Shown here: in pieces, positions 10,014 through 19,657 of the stretch
Layout: each line of letters opens with the position of its first letter
Position numbering within the stretch: the stretch's first letter is position 1
Assembly (NCBI GenBank): GCA_024763015.1
Contig: JANTGO010000004.1
Span: 1 to 35,047 of the forward strand
From: Flavobacteriaceae bacterium
GTDB lineage: Bacteria; Bacteroidota; Bacteroidia; Flavobacteriales; Flavobacteriaceae
Length of the DNA stretch: 35,047 bases
Direction: 5' to 3'
The notes under the pieces: generated by a model
What the model was told of the DNA's origin: nothing
The model's database searches: none
Seen by the model: the letters and a program-made list of their open reading frames with translations, nothing else
Made by a program: the position numbers and the translations under genes

Positions 10014-11156
10014 TCAAACCTCACAAAGAATTCTAGCCGCACGCAAGAGCGTATCCTCGTCTTTTGGAAATGCAAAACGCAATATTTGTTGGTTTCTTTT
10101 GTCGTGATAAAAAGAAGAAATCGGGATAGCTGCCACGCCTTTTTCCTTGGTCAACCAAACGGCAAAATCAAATTCTTTTTGGCTGGAAATAGCACTGTAA
10201 TCCAACAACTGAAAATATGTACCGTGAGACGGCAGCACTTTAAACCTGCTTTCTTGTAAAGCATCTACAAAAAAGTCACGCTTACTTTGGTAAAAACTAG
10301 GAATGTGTATATAATTCTCCGGGTCTTTCATATATTCAGCTAGCGCATATTGAATGGGTGTGTTAACGCTGAATACATTAAATTGATGTACTTTTCTAAA
10401 CTCCTTCATCAAATTCTCCGGCGCAACTACATAACCCGTTTTCCAACCGGTTGCATGAAAAGTTTTGCCAAAAGAATATACGGCAATCGTCCTAGCAAAC
10501 AAATCATCAAACAAGAGCGCAGATTGGTGTTGCAAACCATCAAATATTATGTGTTCATACACTTCATCACTAATCACTACAATGTCGGTGTTTTTGGTTA
10601 TTTCTGCCAATCGCAACATATCTTCACGATCAAAAACAAAACCACCCGGATTGTTAGGCGTGTTGAAAATCAACAATTTAGTGCGTTCATTAATAGCGTC
10701 TCGAACTTGATCCCAATCGATTTTAAAATCAGGAGCCGATAAGGAAATATAACTAGGAATACCACCGTTTAAGCGTACCGCAGGGTCATAAGAATCATAA
10801 GCAGGTTCAAAAATAATGGCTTCATCTCCGGTAGAAATAAAAGCTGTTATAGCCGTAAACAAAGCTTGGGTTGCCCCTGCTGTTATGGTGATTTGCGTAT
10901 CGGGATTGATATCTCTATCGAATAAGAATTTGATTTTTTGAGCAATGGCTTGTCGCAATTCCAACACGCCGGTCATGGGTGCATATTGATTTTTGTCTGC
11001 CAACATTTGTTGATTCACATCCTTGATTAATTCTCGTGAAACCTGAAAATTGGGAAAACCCTGTGATAAATTAATGGCATTATATTCATTTGCCAATCCG
11101 GACATAACTGCAAAAATAGATGTTTCGGCTTGGGGAAGTTTACTTGAAATATGCAT
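10014..11156 (-). CDS. Class I/II PLP-dependent aminotransferase (methionine aminotransferase, YbdL-like)
   Basis: 'NLSQGFPNF', 'NTPNNPGG', 'SDEVYEHIIFDG', 'SFGKTFHATGWKTGY'; Met at 11156 (MHISSKLPQ) preferred over 11192. Confidence 0.92.
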   Translation of the reverse strand: MHISSKLPQAETSIFAVMSGLANEYNAINLSQGFPNFQVSRELIKDVNQQMLADKNQYAPMTGVLELRQAIAQKIKFLFDRDINPDTQITITAGATQALFTAITAFISTGDEAIIFEPAYDSYDPAVRLNGGIPSYISLSAPDFKIDWDQVRDAINERTKLLIFNTPNNPGGFVFDREDMLRLAEITKNTDIVVISDEVYEHIIFDGLQHQSALLFDDLFARTIAVYSFGKTFHATGWKTGYVVAPENLMKEFRKVHQFNVFSVNTPIQYALAEYMKDPENYIHIPSFYQSKRDFFVDALQESRFKVLPSHGTYFQLLDYSAISSQKEFDFAVWLTKEKGVAAIPISSFYHDKRNQQILRFAFPKDEDTLLRAARILCEV

Positions 11157-11274
11157 ATAAAAAATTTTTTTTGAGTGGCTAAATATACGCAAAAATGCTT
11201 ATTTGTCAAATATGAATTAGCCCGTAATTTTCCAAAAAAATACTTGTATCTTGCAGGCCAAATCATCATTTATA

Positions 11275-13131
11275 ATGAATTATATTTCCGTCCAAAATAT
11301 CAGCAAGTCTTTTGGTGACCGCCAGTTGTTTTCAGACATTTCTTTTGGGATTAATCAGTTTCAAAAAATTGCCTTTATTGCCAAAAATGGCAGTGGCAAA
11401 ACCACACTTCTAAATATTATTGCCGGAAAAGAACCAATGGATTCCGGTAAAGTGGTGATGCGCAAAGGATTAAAAGTCGTTTATGTAGAACAAAAAGACC
11501 GTTTAAATCCTGAATACACCATCGAACAAGCCGTGTTTAACTCTGACAATCCCCTACTAAAAATAGTAGAATCTTATGAACATGCGCTGAAAAACATGGA
11601 TGATACGGACGCCTATCAAAAAGCCTTTAATGCTATGGAACAACATCAAGCTTGGGATTTTGATACGCAATACAAACAAATTCTCTCCAAACTAAAATTT
11701 GAGAATCATAGCTTGCAGATAAAAAACCTGTCAGGTGGGCAAAAAAAACGTCTTTCGCTTGCTATCTCGCTCATTCACAAACCCGACGTATTGATATTGG
11801 ACGAACCCACCAATCACCTTGATTTGGAGATGATTGAATGGTTGGAAAAATATTTTGCCAAAGAAAAAATGACCTTATTTATGGTTACCCATGACCGGTA
11901 TTTCTTGGAACGTGTCTGCAATGAAATTATGGAATTGGATCAAGGAAAAATTTATAGATACAAGGGAAATTATTCCAATTTTTTGCAAAAAAAAGAAGCA
12001 AGACTGGCTGTTGAAAAACAAACGCTGAGCAAGACAAAATCTTTGTTTAAAAAAGAGTTGGAATGGATGCGCAGGCAACCCAAAGCCCGAACGACCAAAT
12101 CAAAATCACGCATTGATGATTTTCAAATAATCAAAGAAAAAGCAACTCAAAGACGAAACAACCACCAAGTACAGTTGGAGATTAGTATGGAACGTATGGG
12201 CAAAAAGATTTTGGAGATAGAAAACGTATCAAAATCATTTGGCTCGCTTAAAATTTTAGACCAATTCAATTATGTTTTTAAGCGTGGTGAACGAATCGGC
12301 ATTATTGGAAAAAACGGCACCGGAAAATCGACTTTCTTAAATATTATTAGCCAACAGTTAGACATTGATTCAGGGGCAATTTCGGTAGGCGAAACCATAA
12401 AATTCGGTTATTACAAACAGAGTGGTATTCATGTCAAAGAAGGACAAAAAGTCATTGAAGTCATTCAAGAATACGGCGACTATATTCCCTTGCAAAACGG
12501 CGGTCAAATATCTGCCGGCGCTTTGTTGGAACGCTTTTTATTCGACAGAAAAAAACAATACGATTTTGTTGAAAAACTATCCGGCGGCGAACTAAAAAGA
12601 TTGTTTTTGTGTACCGTTTTGATTCAAAATCCTAACTTTTTAATTTTAGATGAACCTACAAACGACTTAGATATCGTGACTCTAAATATTCTAGAAAATT
12701 TCTTGCTCGATTTTCCCGGAAACCTAATTGTGGTATCACATGACCGCTATTTTATGGATAAAATTGTAGACCACTTGTTTGTTTTTAGAGGCAACGGACT
12801 TATTGAGGATTTTCCCGGAAACTATTCGGACTATCGCACGTATGAAGATTCAAAGGAAAAAGAAAATGTTGAAAAAATCAAAAAAGATAGTCCTAGAAAA
12901 AAAAACAAACCTGCAAAACTCAATTTTAACCAGCAAAGAGAGTTTGACAAACTTGAAAAAGACATCGAAAATCTAAGAGACAGAAAGCAACAAATTGAGA
13001 CTCTTTTTAACCAAGAAAGTTTGGATATGGAAGAAATCGACCAACTTTCTAACGAGCTAAAAGAAATTATCAACCAATTGGATATCAAAGAAGAACGCTG
13101 GTTGGAATTGTCTATGATTTTGGAAGAATGA
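11275..13131 (+). CDS. ABC-F family ATP-binding protein (Uup-like, with C-terminal coiled-coil)
   Basis: Two ABC domains (GKNGSGKTT-like Walker A, LSGGQKKR and LSGGELKR signatures, DEPTNHLD / DEPTNDLD), charged interdomain linker and C-terminal coiled coil; Met at 11275. Confidence 0.95.
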   Translation: MNYISVQNISKSFGDRQLFSDISFGINQFQKIAFIAKNGSGKTTLLNIIAGKEPMDSGKVVMRKGLKVVYVEQKDRLNPEYTIEQAVFNSDNPLLKIVESYEHALKNMDDTDAYQKAFNAMEQHQAWDFDTQYKQILSKLKFENHSLQIKNLSGGQKKRLSLAISLIHKPDVLILDEPTNHLDLEMIEWLEKYFAKEKMTLFMVTHDRYFLERVCNEIMELDQGKIYRYKGNYSNFLQKKEARLAVEKQTLSKTKSLFKKELEWMRRQPKARTTKSKSRIDDFQIIKEKATQRRNNHQVQLEISMERMGKKILEIENVSKSFGSLKILDQFNYVFKRGERIGIIGKNGTGKSTFLNIISQQLDIDSGAISVGETIKFGYYKQSGIHVKEGQKVIEVIQEYGDYIPLQNGGQISAGALLERFLFDRKKQYDFVEKLSGGELKRLFLCTVLIQNPNFLILDEPTNDLDIVTLNILENFLLDFPGNLIVVSHDRYFMDKIVDHLFVFRGNGLIEDFPGNYSDYRTYEDSKEKENVEKIKKDSPRKKNKPAKLNFNQQREFDKLEKDIENLRDRKQQIETLFNQESLDMEEIDQLSNELKEIINQLDIKEERWLELSMILEE

Positions 13132-13249
13132 TAAAGGCAAAACTTTGCAAAATTAAACAAGACTGAGTTTTAATTATTTTTTCTAATAGAATTTCTTCTT
13201 GCTAACTTCCTGTTAACCTATAAACATTTTTAATCACTATTTCTACAAA

Positions 13250-13723
13250 TTAAAAAGTATATCGAATAGAAAAAGCACCTTCATCACCATAAAAATGTGA
13301 ATAGCCAATGAGGTTAAAACTCGGTTTCCAGTCCAAAGAAATAGCAATAGGAATACTTGGGATGGCGTATTCAATGCCCAAAATACCATCGGGACCAATC
13401 ACCATATAAGACGTGCTTTCGCCCCAACCGACATATTTGTCATCATAAAAACCTATATGCGCCCCAAAACCGTAATACCAGCTAATGCCTTCAACATCGG
13501 TTATCTCATTTTGAAACTCCAATAAACCAACGACTTCAAAACCGCGCCATCTGGAATCTACGATTGCTTCAAGCGCTTTATTGTCATCGATAAAATGCTT
13601 AAAAGTAATGCCACTGTGAAATCCGCCTCGCAAGCCAATCGCATTTTCATAAGCCTGTGCATTTGCAGAGAAATAGCCTAAAAATAAGGCGAAAAATAAG
13701 TAAATCGTGCTTTTGTTTGTCAT
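13250..13723 (-). CDS. Secreted small outer-membrane beta-barrel-like protein
   Basis: 157 aa; signal peptide 'MTNKSTIYLFFALFLGYFSANAQA', alternating aromatic/hydrophobic strands, C-terminal 'FSIRYTF' ending in Phe. Confidence 0.75.
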   Translation of the reverse strand: MTNKSTIYLFFALFLGYFSANAQAYENAIGLRGGFHSGITFKHFIDDNKALEAIVDSRWRGFEVVGLLEFQNEITDVEGISWYYGFGAHIGFYDDKYVGWGESTSYMVIGPDGILGIEYAIPSIPIAISLDWKPSFNLIGYSHFYGDEGAFSIRYTF

Positions 13724-13846
13724 ATTGCTTTTATTATTTATTTTACTTAAAAAGATTAAGTTTTTTAATTAAAAACGAAAATACATAAAAATTATTATTA
13801 ATGATAAAAAAGTTTGATATTTGCAAAGATTAGAAATAACAATACA

Positions 13847-15211
13847 ATGGCACAAAAACCAGGCATTCCAAAAGGAACCAGAGACTTTAACAGCGAGCAA
13901 ATTGCCAAACGCAATTACATCATCCAACACATCAAAAGAAATTTTGAAAATTATGGTTTTCAACCGATTGAAACCCCATCTTTTGAGAATTATCAAACTT
14001 TAATGGGAAAATATGGCGAAGAAGGCGACCGCTTAATTTTTAAAATTCTCAATTCGGGTGATTATTTAAGAAAAGTAGATGCGGCATTATACGAGGAAAA
14101 AGACAGCAAAAAAATCACGCCGAAAATATCCGAAAAAGCGCTTCGATATGATTTAACCGTGCCTTTTGCCCGTTATGTTGTGCAGCACCAAAACGAACTG
14201 AGTTTTCCTTTTAAACGTTATCAAATTCAGCCGGTTTGGCGTGCCGATCGCCCTCAAAAAGGACGTTTTCGCGAGTTTTACCAATGCGATGCCGATGTAG
14301 TGGGTAGCCAATCGCTATGGCAAGATGTATCTTTTACATTATTATATGATCAGGTTTTTACCGATTTGGAAATACCGGTTCATATCAAAATAAACAACCG
14401 AAAAATTCTTTCAGGTCTGGCTGAATTGCTTGAAGAAAAAGATAAATTTACCGAGTTTATCGTTGCCTTGGACAAACTGGACAAAATCGGCAAAGAAGGC
14501 GTCGTGTCAGAAATGCTTGCTAAAAATATTTCTGAAAAATCCATTCAAAATATTTCGCCCATTTTTGAATCAAAAGGCAGCAACGAAGAAAAAATTGCTT
14601 TATTAAAAAATTTATTACAAAACTCTAAGGAAGGACAAAAAGGTATAGAAGAATTGAAATTCGTCTTGCAACAAACCAACAAAATCGGCTTGCAATCCGC
14701 CCAGATCGAATTTGATATTACCTTGGCGCGCGGGCTTAACTATTACACCGGCTCCATCTACGAAGTCGTTGCCGATAATGTGGCAATGGGCTCTATTGGC
14801 GGTGGTGGTCGTTATGATGATTTAACCGGCATTTTCGGATTAAAAAACATGAGCGGTATCGGCATTTCTTTTGGCTTGGATCGTATTTACCTGGTGATGG
14901 AAAGCTTGGATTTGTTTAAAGATATTACATTGGCTAAACCCGACATACTCTTTGTAAACTTTGGTGGAGGCGAAGCAATGTACAGCTTACAAGCCATTCA
15001 GAAACTGCGTAAAAATAATATTAAAGCCGAGTTGTTTCCGGACGCATCCAAACTAAAAAAACAAATGAATTATGCCAACAAACGACAAATAGCATACGTT
15101 GCAATGGCGGGCTCACAAGAAATGACAGAAAATGTTTTTAGTATTAAAAATATGCAAAACGGTGAGCAACAAAAATTATCGGTTGATGAAATAATTGAAT
15201 TGTTACACTAA
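13847..15211 (+). CDS. hisS: Histidine--tRNA ligase
   Basis: 'KGTRDF', 'YDLTVPFARYV', 'RPQKGRFREFYQCDADVVG', 'ARGLNYYTGSIYEV', 'GGGRYDDL', 'GISFGLDR'; Met at 13847. Confidence 0.97.
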   Translation: MAQKPGIPKGTRDFNSEQIAKRNYIIQHIKRNFENYGFQPIETPSFENYQTLMGKYGEEGDRLIFKILNSGDYLRKVDAALYEEKDSKKITPKISEKALRYDLTVPFARYVVQHQNELSFPFKRYQIQPVWRADRPQKGRFREFYQCDADVVGSQSLWQDVSFTLLYDQVFTDLEIPVHIKINNRKILSGLAELLEEKDKFTEFIVALDKLDKIGKEGVVSEMLAKNISEKSIQNISPIFESKGSNEEKIALLKNLLQNSKEGQKGIEELKFVLQQTNKIGLQSAQIEFDITLARGLNYYTGSIYEVVADNVAMGSIGGGGRYDDLTGIFGLKNMSGIGISFGLDRIYLVMESLDLFKDITLAKPDILFVNFGGGEAMYSLQAIQKLRKNNIKAELFPDASKLKKQMNYANKRQIAYVAMAGSQEMTENVFSIKNMQNGEQQKLSVDEIIELLH

Positions 15212-15239
15212 AAATTTTATCTCCAATAACTGATTTTTT

Positions 15240-16496
15240 TTATAGCAAACTGCCATATTTCCAAATCAGGTAGCTGATTGAAAAAATGCTTAGAAACAAG
15301 ATACCTAATTGTGCATAAATTCGTAAATATTTTCCCGGGCGAAAGGATTCGGGAATATGACTGTCTGTAACCGCCTTATAGTTTAAAAACGCCAAAACCG
15401 GAGCAGTGATAAATGACAAAGTCGTTGCCAAATCAACCATAAATTTCATACTGGACGAAAAAGCATAAATCAGTAATAAAGCACCGGAAATTACAATCAT
15501 CAGCCAAAACCAAACCAATTTATTTCCATATCCTTTGGTGGAAGGCAACAAATATTCCGTCGTAGGTTTTAGTACTTTTGAATAAGCATCCAAACAAGTC
15601 AGAGTGGTACTAAACATGGTTGTAAAAGCTGCAATTGCAATGATTATGTAAGCCCACTGTCCTATGCTCAAGGTGTATAAATGCATCAATTGTCCGGCAA
15701 ACACGCCTCCTTTGGCCGAGAAATGTTCACCACTCCCATACATCAGCAATGCACCCAAACTCAAAAATCCCAAAGCCAAAAAAGCCGTTCCGATATATCC
15801 AATTTTAAAATCTAACAAGGCCTCTTTTAAAGTAGGACGATACTCGGTTTCCTTTTGTTTCTCGACCGACCAATACGAATGCCAAACCGATACATCAATG
15901 GGTGCCGGCATCCAACCGACTAAAGCGATTAAAAATGCCAAGTCAACAGCACTTCCCCAGTCAAATATTTTGGCGGTATCCAAATGCTCGGTAACCGGAT
16001 TCATAAAGGCGCTCAAAACAGCAATAATGGTAGAAATCGTGAGCAAAATGATGATAAATTTCATCAATTTATCCAAGACAGCAAATTTACCTACAACCAA
16101 TAAAATCAAAGTTCCCAACAATAAAATCAAGCTAATGCTTGTAACACCCAAACTTAGATCCATGATGTTTTTTAACAATCCTGCCGTTACCACCGTAACA
16201 GCTGCTTGGATGGTAAACATGGTTGCAAAGGTAAAAAAGGCATATAAACCTACTGCCCACTTGCCTATTCGATTATACCCGTCAATTAAGCTTTTACCGG
16301 TTGCTGCTGCATACCTCGGTGCGAATTCAAAAAAAGGATATTTAATAAAATTTGCCAATATGACAACCCAGACCAGATAAAATCCATAATTGGCACCTGC
16401 TCTAGTAGATTGCACCAAATGCGATACACCAACCGCAGCACCCGCCCATAAAAGTCCGGGTCCCAAGGATTTGATAAAATTTTTGTTTAATTTCAT
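15240..16496 (-). CDS. Divergent Nramp-family transporter
   Basis: 418 aa, ~11 TM; 'SLGPGLLWAGAAVGVSHLVQSTRAGANYGF' TM1 and 'VGWMPAPIDVSVWHSYW' TM6 equivalents. Confidence 0.85.
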   Translation of the reverse strand: MKLNKNFIKSLGPGLLWAGAAVGVSHLVQSTRAGANYGFYLVWVVILANFIKYPFFEFAPRYAAATGKSLIDGYNRIGKWAVGLYAFFTFATMFTIQAAVTVVTAGLLKNIMDLSLGVTSISLILLLGTLILLVVGKFAVLDKLMKFIIILLTISTIIAVLSAFMNPVTEHLDTAKIFDWGSAVDLAFLIALVGWMPAPIDVSVWHSYWSVEKQKETEYRPTLKEALLDFKIGYIGTAFLALGFLSLGALLMYGSGEHFSAKGGVFAGQLMHLYTLSIGQWAYIIIAIAAFTTMFSTTLTCLDAYSKVLKPTTEYLLPSTKGYGNKLVWFWLMIVISGALLLIYAFSSSMKFMVDLATTLSFITAPVLAFLNYKAVTDSHIPESFRPGKYLRIYAQLGILFLSIFSISYLIWKYGSLL

Positions 16497-16521
16497 ATGT
16501 TTATTTTTAATAAAATAACAA

Positions 16522-17703
16522 CTAAATCATTTTTAATGCGTTATCTAAGTCTTCTATGATATCTTCCACATTTTCAATTCCTACGGAAAAACGAACCAAT
16601 TCATCAGAAATCCCGGCTGATTCTCTCGCCTCTTTACGCAAAGAAGCATGTGTCATGGAAGCCGGATGTTGTATCAAAGATTCAACGCCGCCCAACGAAA
16701 CCGCTAATAAAGCCAAATGTACATTATCCATCAATGTTTTTCCTGCTTTAAGACCGCCTTTTACACCAAAACTGATCATGGTTCCCGGTGCTTTCATCTG
16801 TTTTTTTGCCAATTCGTATTGCGGATGTGACTTTAAGCCCGGATAGGCAACCCAAGCAATTTTGGGATGATTTTCTAAAAATTCAGCTACTTTTATAGCA
16901 TTCTCTACTGCACGTTCAACACGGATAGAAAGGGTTTTGACACCGCGTATTACCATATAAGCTTGGTGCGGATCCATATTAGCACCAAAATAAGTCATCG
17001 TTTTTCTAAGTCTGGCATAAATTTCGGGGTCTTTGGCAATCAAAGCGCCACCAACAATATCAGCATGACCGTTGATAAATTTAGTCAAAGAATGCAAGAC
17101 AATATCGGCACCCAAGTCCAAGGGTTTTTGTAGATAAGGACTCGAAAACGTATTGTCAACAGCCAATAAAACACCATGCTTGTGTGCAATTTCGCTAGCT
17201 TTCTTTAAATCGGTTAAAGAAATGGTCGGATTGGTAGGTGTCTCTACATATAATAATTTAGTATTGGGACGAATGGCTTTTTCAATTTCATCAAGATTTG
17301 ACGTATCTATAAAAGTAGATGCTACCCCAAAATCTTTAAAAAATGTTTCCATCAAACTTCTGGAAGGCCCGTAAATTGCCGCCGAACTCACTATATGATC
17401 ACCTGATTTTAGCATAGCTGCATACAAGGTACTCACGGCACCCATCCCCGAAGCGAATACCACGGCACCAAATCCATTTTCCAAATCGGCTAACTTATGC
17501 TCTAATGCGTCAATGGTCGGATTGGCAATTCTGGTATAAATATATCCCTTCTCCTTGCCGTCAAATAAAGCAGCGCCATGGTTTGCACTTTTAAAAGCAA
17601 ATGTTGAAGTTTGATAAATCGGTGTTACGGCTGCGCCAAATTGATTTTCAAAATCGCCCGAATGTATCAGTTTGGTATCAAAACCTTTATTTTTTGTATC
17701 CAT
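16522..17703 (-). CDS. Cys/Met metabolism PLP-dependent (trans-sulfuration) enzyme, methionine gamma-lyase/cystathionine gamma-synthase type
   Basis: 393 aa; 'TPIYQTSTFAF', 'YIYTRIANPTIDALE', 'FASGMGAVS', 'DNTFSSPYLQKPLDLGADIVLHSLTKFINGHADIVGG', 'SLGGVESLIQHPASMTH'. Confidence 0.92.
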   Translation of the reverse strand: MDTKNKGFDTKLIHSGDFENQFGAAVTPIYQTSTFAFKSANHGAALFDGKEKGYIYTRIANPTIDALEHKLADLENGFGAVVFASGMGAVSTLYAAMLKSGDHIVSSAAIYGPSRSLMETFFKDFGVASTFIDTSNLDEIEKAIRPNTKLLYVETPTNPTISLTDLKKASEIAHKHGVLLAVDNTFSSPYLQKPLDLGADIVLHSLTKFINGHADIVGGALIAKDPEIYARLRKTMTYFGANMDPHQAYMVIRGVKTLSIRVERAVENAIKVAEFLENHPKIAWVAYPGLKSHPQYELAKKQMKAPGTMISFGVKGGLKAGKTLMDNVHLALLAVSLGGVESLIQHPASMTHASLRKEARESAGISDELVRFSVGIENVEDIIEDLDNALKMI

Positions 17704-17729
17704 TATACTTTATTTTAAGTTGATTAAAA

Positions 17730-17758
17730 CAAATATAAGAATTAATAACGGATGCAAA
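17730..17758 (-). promoter_or_regulatory. Candidate Bacteroidetes promoter for the trans-sulfuration enzyme gene
   Basis: Minus strand TTTG (rc of 17755-17758) - 17 nt - TATATTTG (rc of 17730-17737), fitting TTTG/TAnnTTTG; 27 bp before the start codon. Confidence 0.5.
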
Positions 17759-17815
17759 TATGCTTTTTATCAAGAAAGCATAGGGAAAATTTTAAACTTA
17801 AAATAAACGAATAGA

Positions 17816-18301
17816 TTATTTTCTAGGAGGAAATTTACGCAAAAGTTTATCAATGGCTCTTTTGAAGGTCTGAAAATCATTTCCATCCAAATCTATATAG
17901 GTATTTCCTTGCCATACAATTTTTTTAGAGCGTGCATCAACAATGTCTATATACAAGCGCCCTTCTACTGATTTTTCTTTATAAATCCTTCTGTGCCAAG
18001 GACTAAAACGAACAGGATAGACATCTATTCTGTCGTGTAAGTCGGTAAAAACATTTACGATTAAATCCGGGCGGGATGACTTGCTTAAATTCTTGTGTAA
18101 CAGCTCGTCGGATATGGTTCTTAGCACAAATCTCTTTTTATCTTTTGGTATTTTTAAAGCCCTGATGCCTTTTTTAAAGAAGGCAAAAGTTTGATATTGA
18201 GAAAAGTCAATATTTTTATCGTAACTAATTTTTGTAGATGAACAAGAAGAAATCGAAACGACCAAAAATACAATAAGTGATAATTTAAGCGGTGTTTTCA
18301 T
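17816..18301 (-). CDS. DUF4136 family lipoprotein
   Basis: Lipobox 'VSISSC', 'IDFSQYQTFAFF', 'VEGRLYIDIVDARSKKIVWQGN'; Met at 18301 (MKTPLKLS) precedes signal peptide. Confidence 0.8.
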   Translation of the reverse strand: MKTPLKLSLIVFLVVSISSCSSTKISYDKNIDFSQYQTFAFFKKGIRALKIPKDKKRFVLRTISDELLHKNLSKSSRPDLIVNVFTDLHDRIDVYPVRFSPWHRRIYKEKSVEGRLYIDIVDARSKKIVWQGNTYIDLDGNDFQTFKRAIDKLLRKFPPRK

Positions 18302-18400
18302 AAGAATATTTTTTAAAATAATAATCATTGTAAAGAATAGCAAGGCAAACGTTCTACAATTCACATTATGTCAAATACAAAAATTATTCCAAAGAGAAGA

Positions 18401-19114
18401 CTAATGCGCTTGAAAAACAAAAACAGTAGGACGTTTATGCAAATCAGGCTTTTGTTTTTTCCATTTAGCAACAGGAAGGGTTTTTACCGACTCGGTATCC
18501 AAAGTAAGATCAGTTGCCAGTGTCAACAAAGTATCAGGATGTAATATTTTGGTTAAGGTCTCAAACAATTTTTGATTGCGATAAGGGGTTTCGATAAAAA
18601 TATGGGCAGATTGGTCTCGCATAGAAAATTGTTCCAACTGCTTAATTTTTCTCTTTAATGCACCGGATTCTTTAGGCAAATAACCATGGAAAGAAAAATT
18701 TTGCCCGTTAAGTCCGGAAGCCATTAAGGCCAAAAGCAATGATGAAGGCCCGACAAATGGTTTGACTTTAATCTGATGCTTATGCGCCATTGCCACGACC
18801 AATGAACCCGGATCGGCAATCGCCGGCAAACCGGCTTCGGATAAGAGTCCCATATCCTTACCGGCAAGCAAAGGTTCTAAAAATGATTGCAATCCTGCAG
18901 ACTTATCGTGTTTGTCCAATTGAAAAATTGTCAATTCCGATTGCTTGCATTCGGGACATATTAGCTTGATAAACCTACGAGCTGTTTTTTCATTTTCTAC
19001 TATAAAATAATTGAGTTCTTTAATTGTCTCCTTCAATATAGCCGGAAAAACATGCGCCGGATTTGAGTCGCCTAAAGTGGTTGGCAGTAAAAATAAAACG
19101 CCTTTATGCATCGC
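18401..19114 (-). CDS. SAM-dependent methyltransferase (RsmI/tetrapyrrole methylase family)
   Basis: 'KGVLFLLPTTLGDSNP', 'GLLSEAGLPAIADPGSLVVAMAHKHQIKVKPFVGPSSLLLALMASGLNGQNFSFHGYLPKE'; Met at 19114 gives 11-nt overlap with the LMW-PTP gene. Confidence 0.88.
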   Translation of the reverse strand, partial: AMHKGVLFLLPTTLGDSNPAHVFPAILKETIKELNYFIVENEKTARRFIKLICPECKQSELTIFQLDKHDKSAGLQSFLEPLLAGKDMGLLSEAGLPAIADPGSLVVAMAHKHQIKVKPFVGPSSLLLALMASGLNGQNFSFHGYLPKESGALKRKIKQLEQFSMRDQSAHIFIETPYRNQKLFETLTKILHPDTLLTLATDLTLDTESVKTLPVAKWKKQKPDLHKRPTVFVFQAH

Positions 19115-19571
19115 TATATTTTTTTGCAATGATGCTTGTTGCTTCATCTAACATTTTGAAAACCAATTCGGCAGCGTTTTTACCTTTGTTATAAGAATCG
19201 GGCACATCTAAGTTTTCGCCCGGATACACTTCATTCAAAATAAAATCAACTTTTTGAATATCCTGAGCATTTCTTGCTATTTTTTTTATCATCTCCCAAT
19301 TTTGACGATCCATGATGTATATTTTATCGAACTTGTCAAAATCCTCTAAATTAAAAGGACGCGAACGTAAATTTGAAATATCTAAATTATTTTTTTTGGC
19401 TATTTCCTGAGAAGTTTTGCAAGGTGCTTCCCCCTTGTGCCAATCATCCAAGCCGGCAGAATCTACCACTGCTTTATGCTCCGGAATTTTTGAGCGCAAT
19501 AGTGCTTCAGCCAATGGCGAGCGACAAATATTGCCCAAACAAAGCATCAATATTTTTTTTGGTCGATTCAT
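19104..19571 (-). CDS. Low molecular weight protein-tyrosine phosphatase
   Basis: 155 aa; 'ILMLCLGNICRSPLAEALL' CX5R(S/T) loop and 'VPDSYNKG' DP-like motif. Confidence 0.95.
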   Translation of the reverse strand: MNRPKKILMLCLGNICRSPLAEALLRSKIPEHKAVVDSAGLDDWHKGEAPCKTSQEIAKKNNLDISNLRSRPFNLEDFDKFDKIYIMDRQNWEMIKKIARNAQDIQKVDFILNEVYPGENLDVPDSYNKGKNAAELVFKMLDEATSIIAKKYSDA

Positions 19572-19657
19572 TCTTCTAAGTTTATGGGCAAAAATACAAA
19601 AATAGTCTTAGTAATACCAGTGATATTTTCTTAGTCTTAGACAGGCTTAATCGTAAA

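Noticed and set aside
15664-16380. 238-aa plus-strand ORF antisense to the Nramp-like gene
   Set aside because: Fully overlapped by a conserved transporter CDS; composition looks like reverse-frame translation.
17760-17781. Hairpin ATGCTTT...AAAGCAT upstream of the trans-sulfuration enzyme, considered as a SAM-type riboswitch
   Set aside because: Only a 7-bp stem with no riboswitch core; it lies upstream of the candidate promoter, so it is more likely a weak terminator of the DUF4136 gene.
19603-19640. Direct repeat TAGTCTTAG x2 between dnaA and the LMW-PTP gene, considered as origin iterons
   Set aside because: Only two copies, no resemblance to DnaA boxes; could be chance in AT-rich sequence. 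Overlapping CAAAAATA motifs nearby (19589-19604) may be -7 elements for the LMW-PTP gene, but no -33 match was seen.
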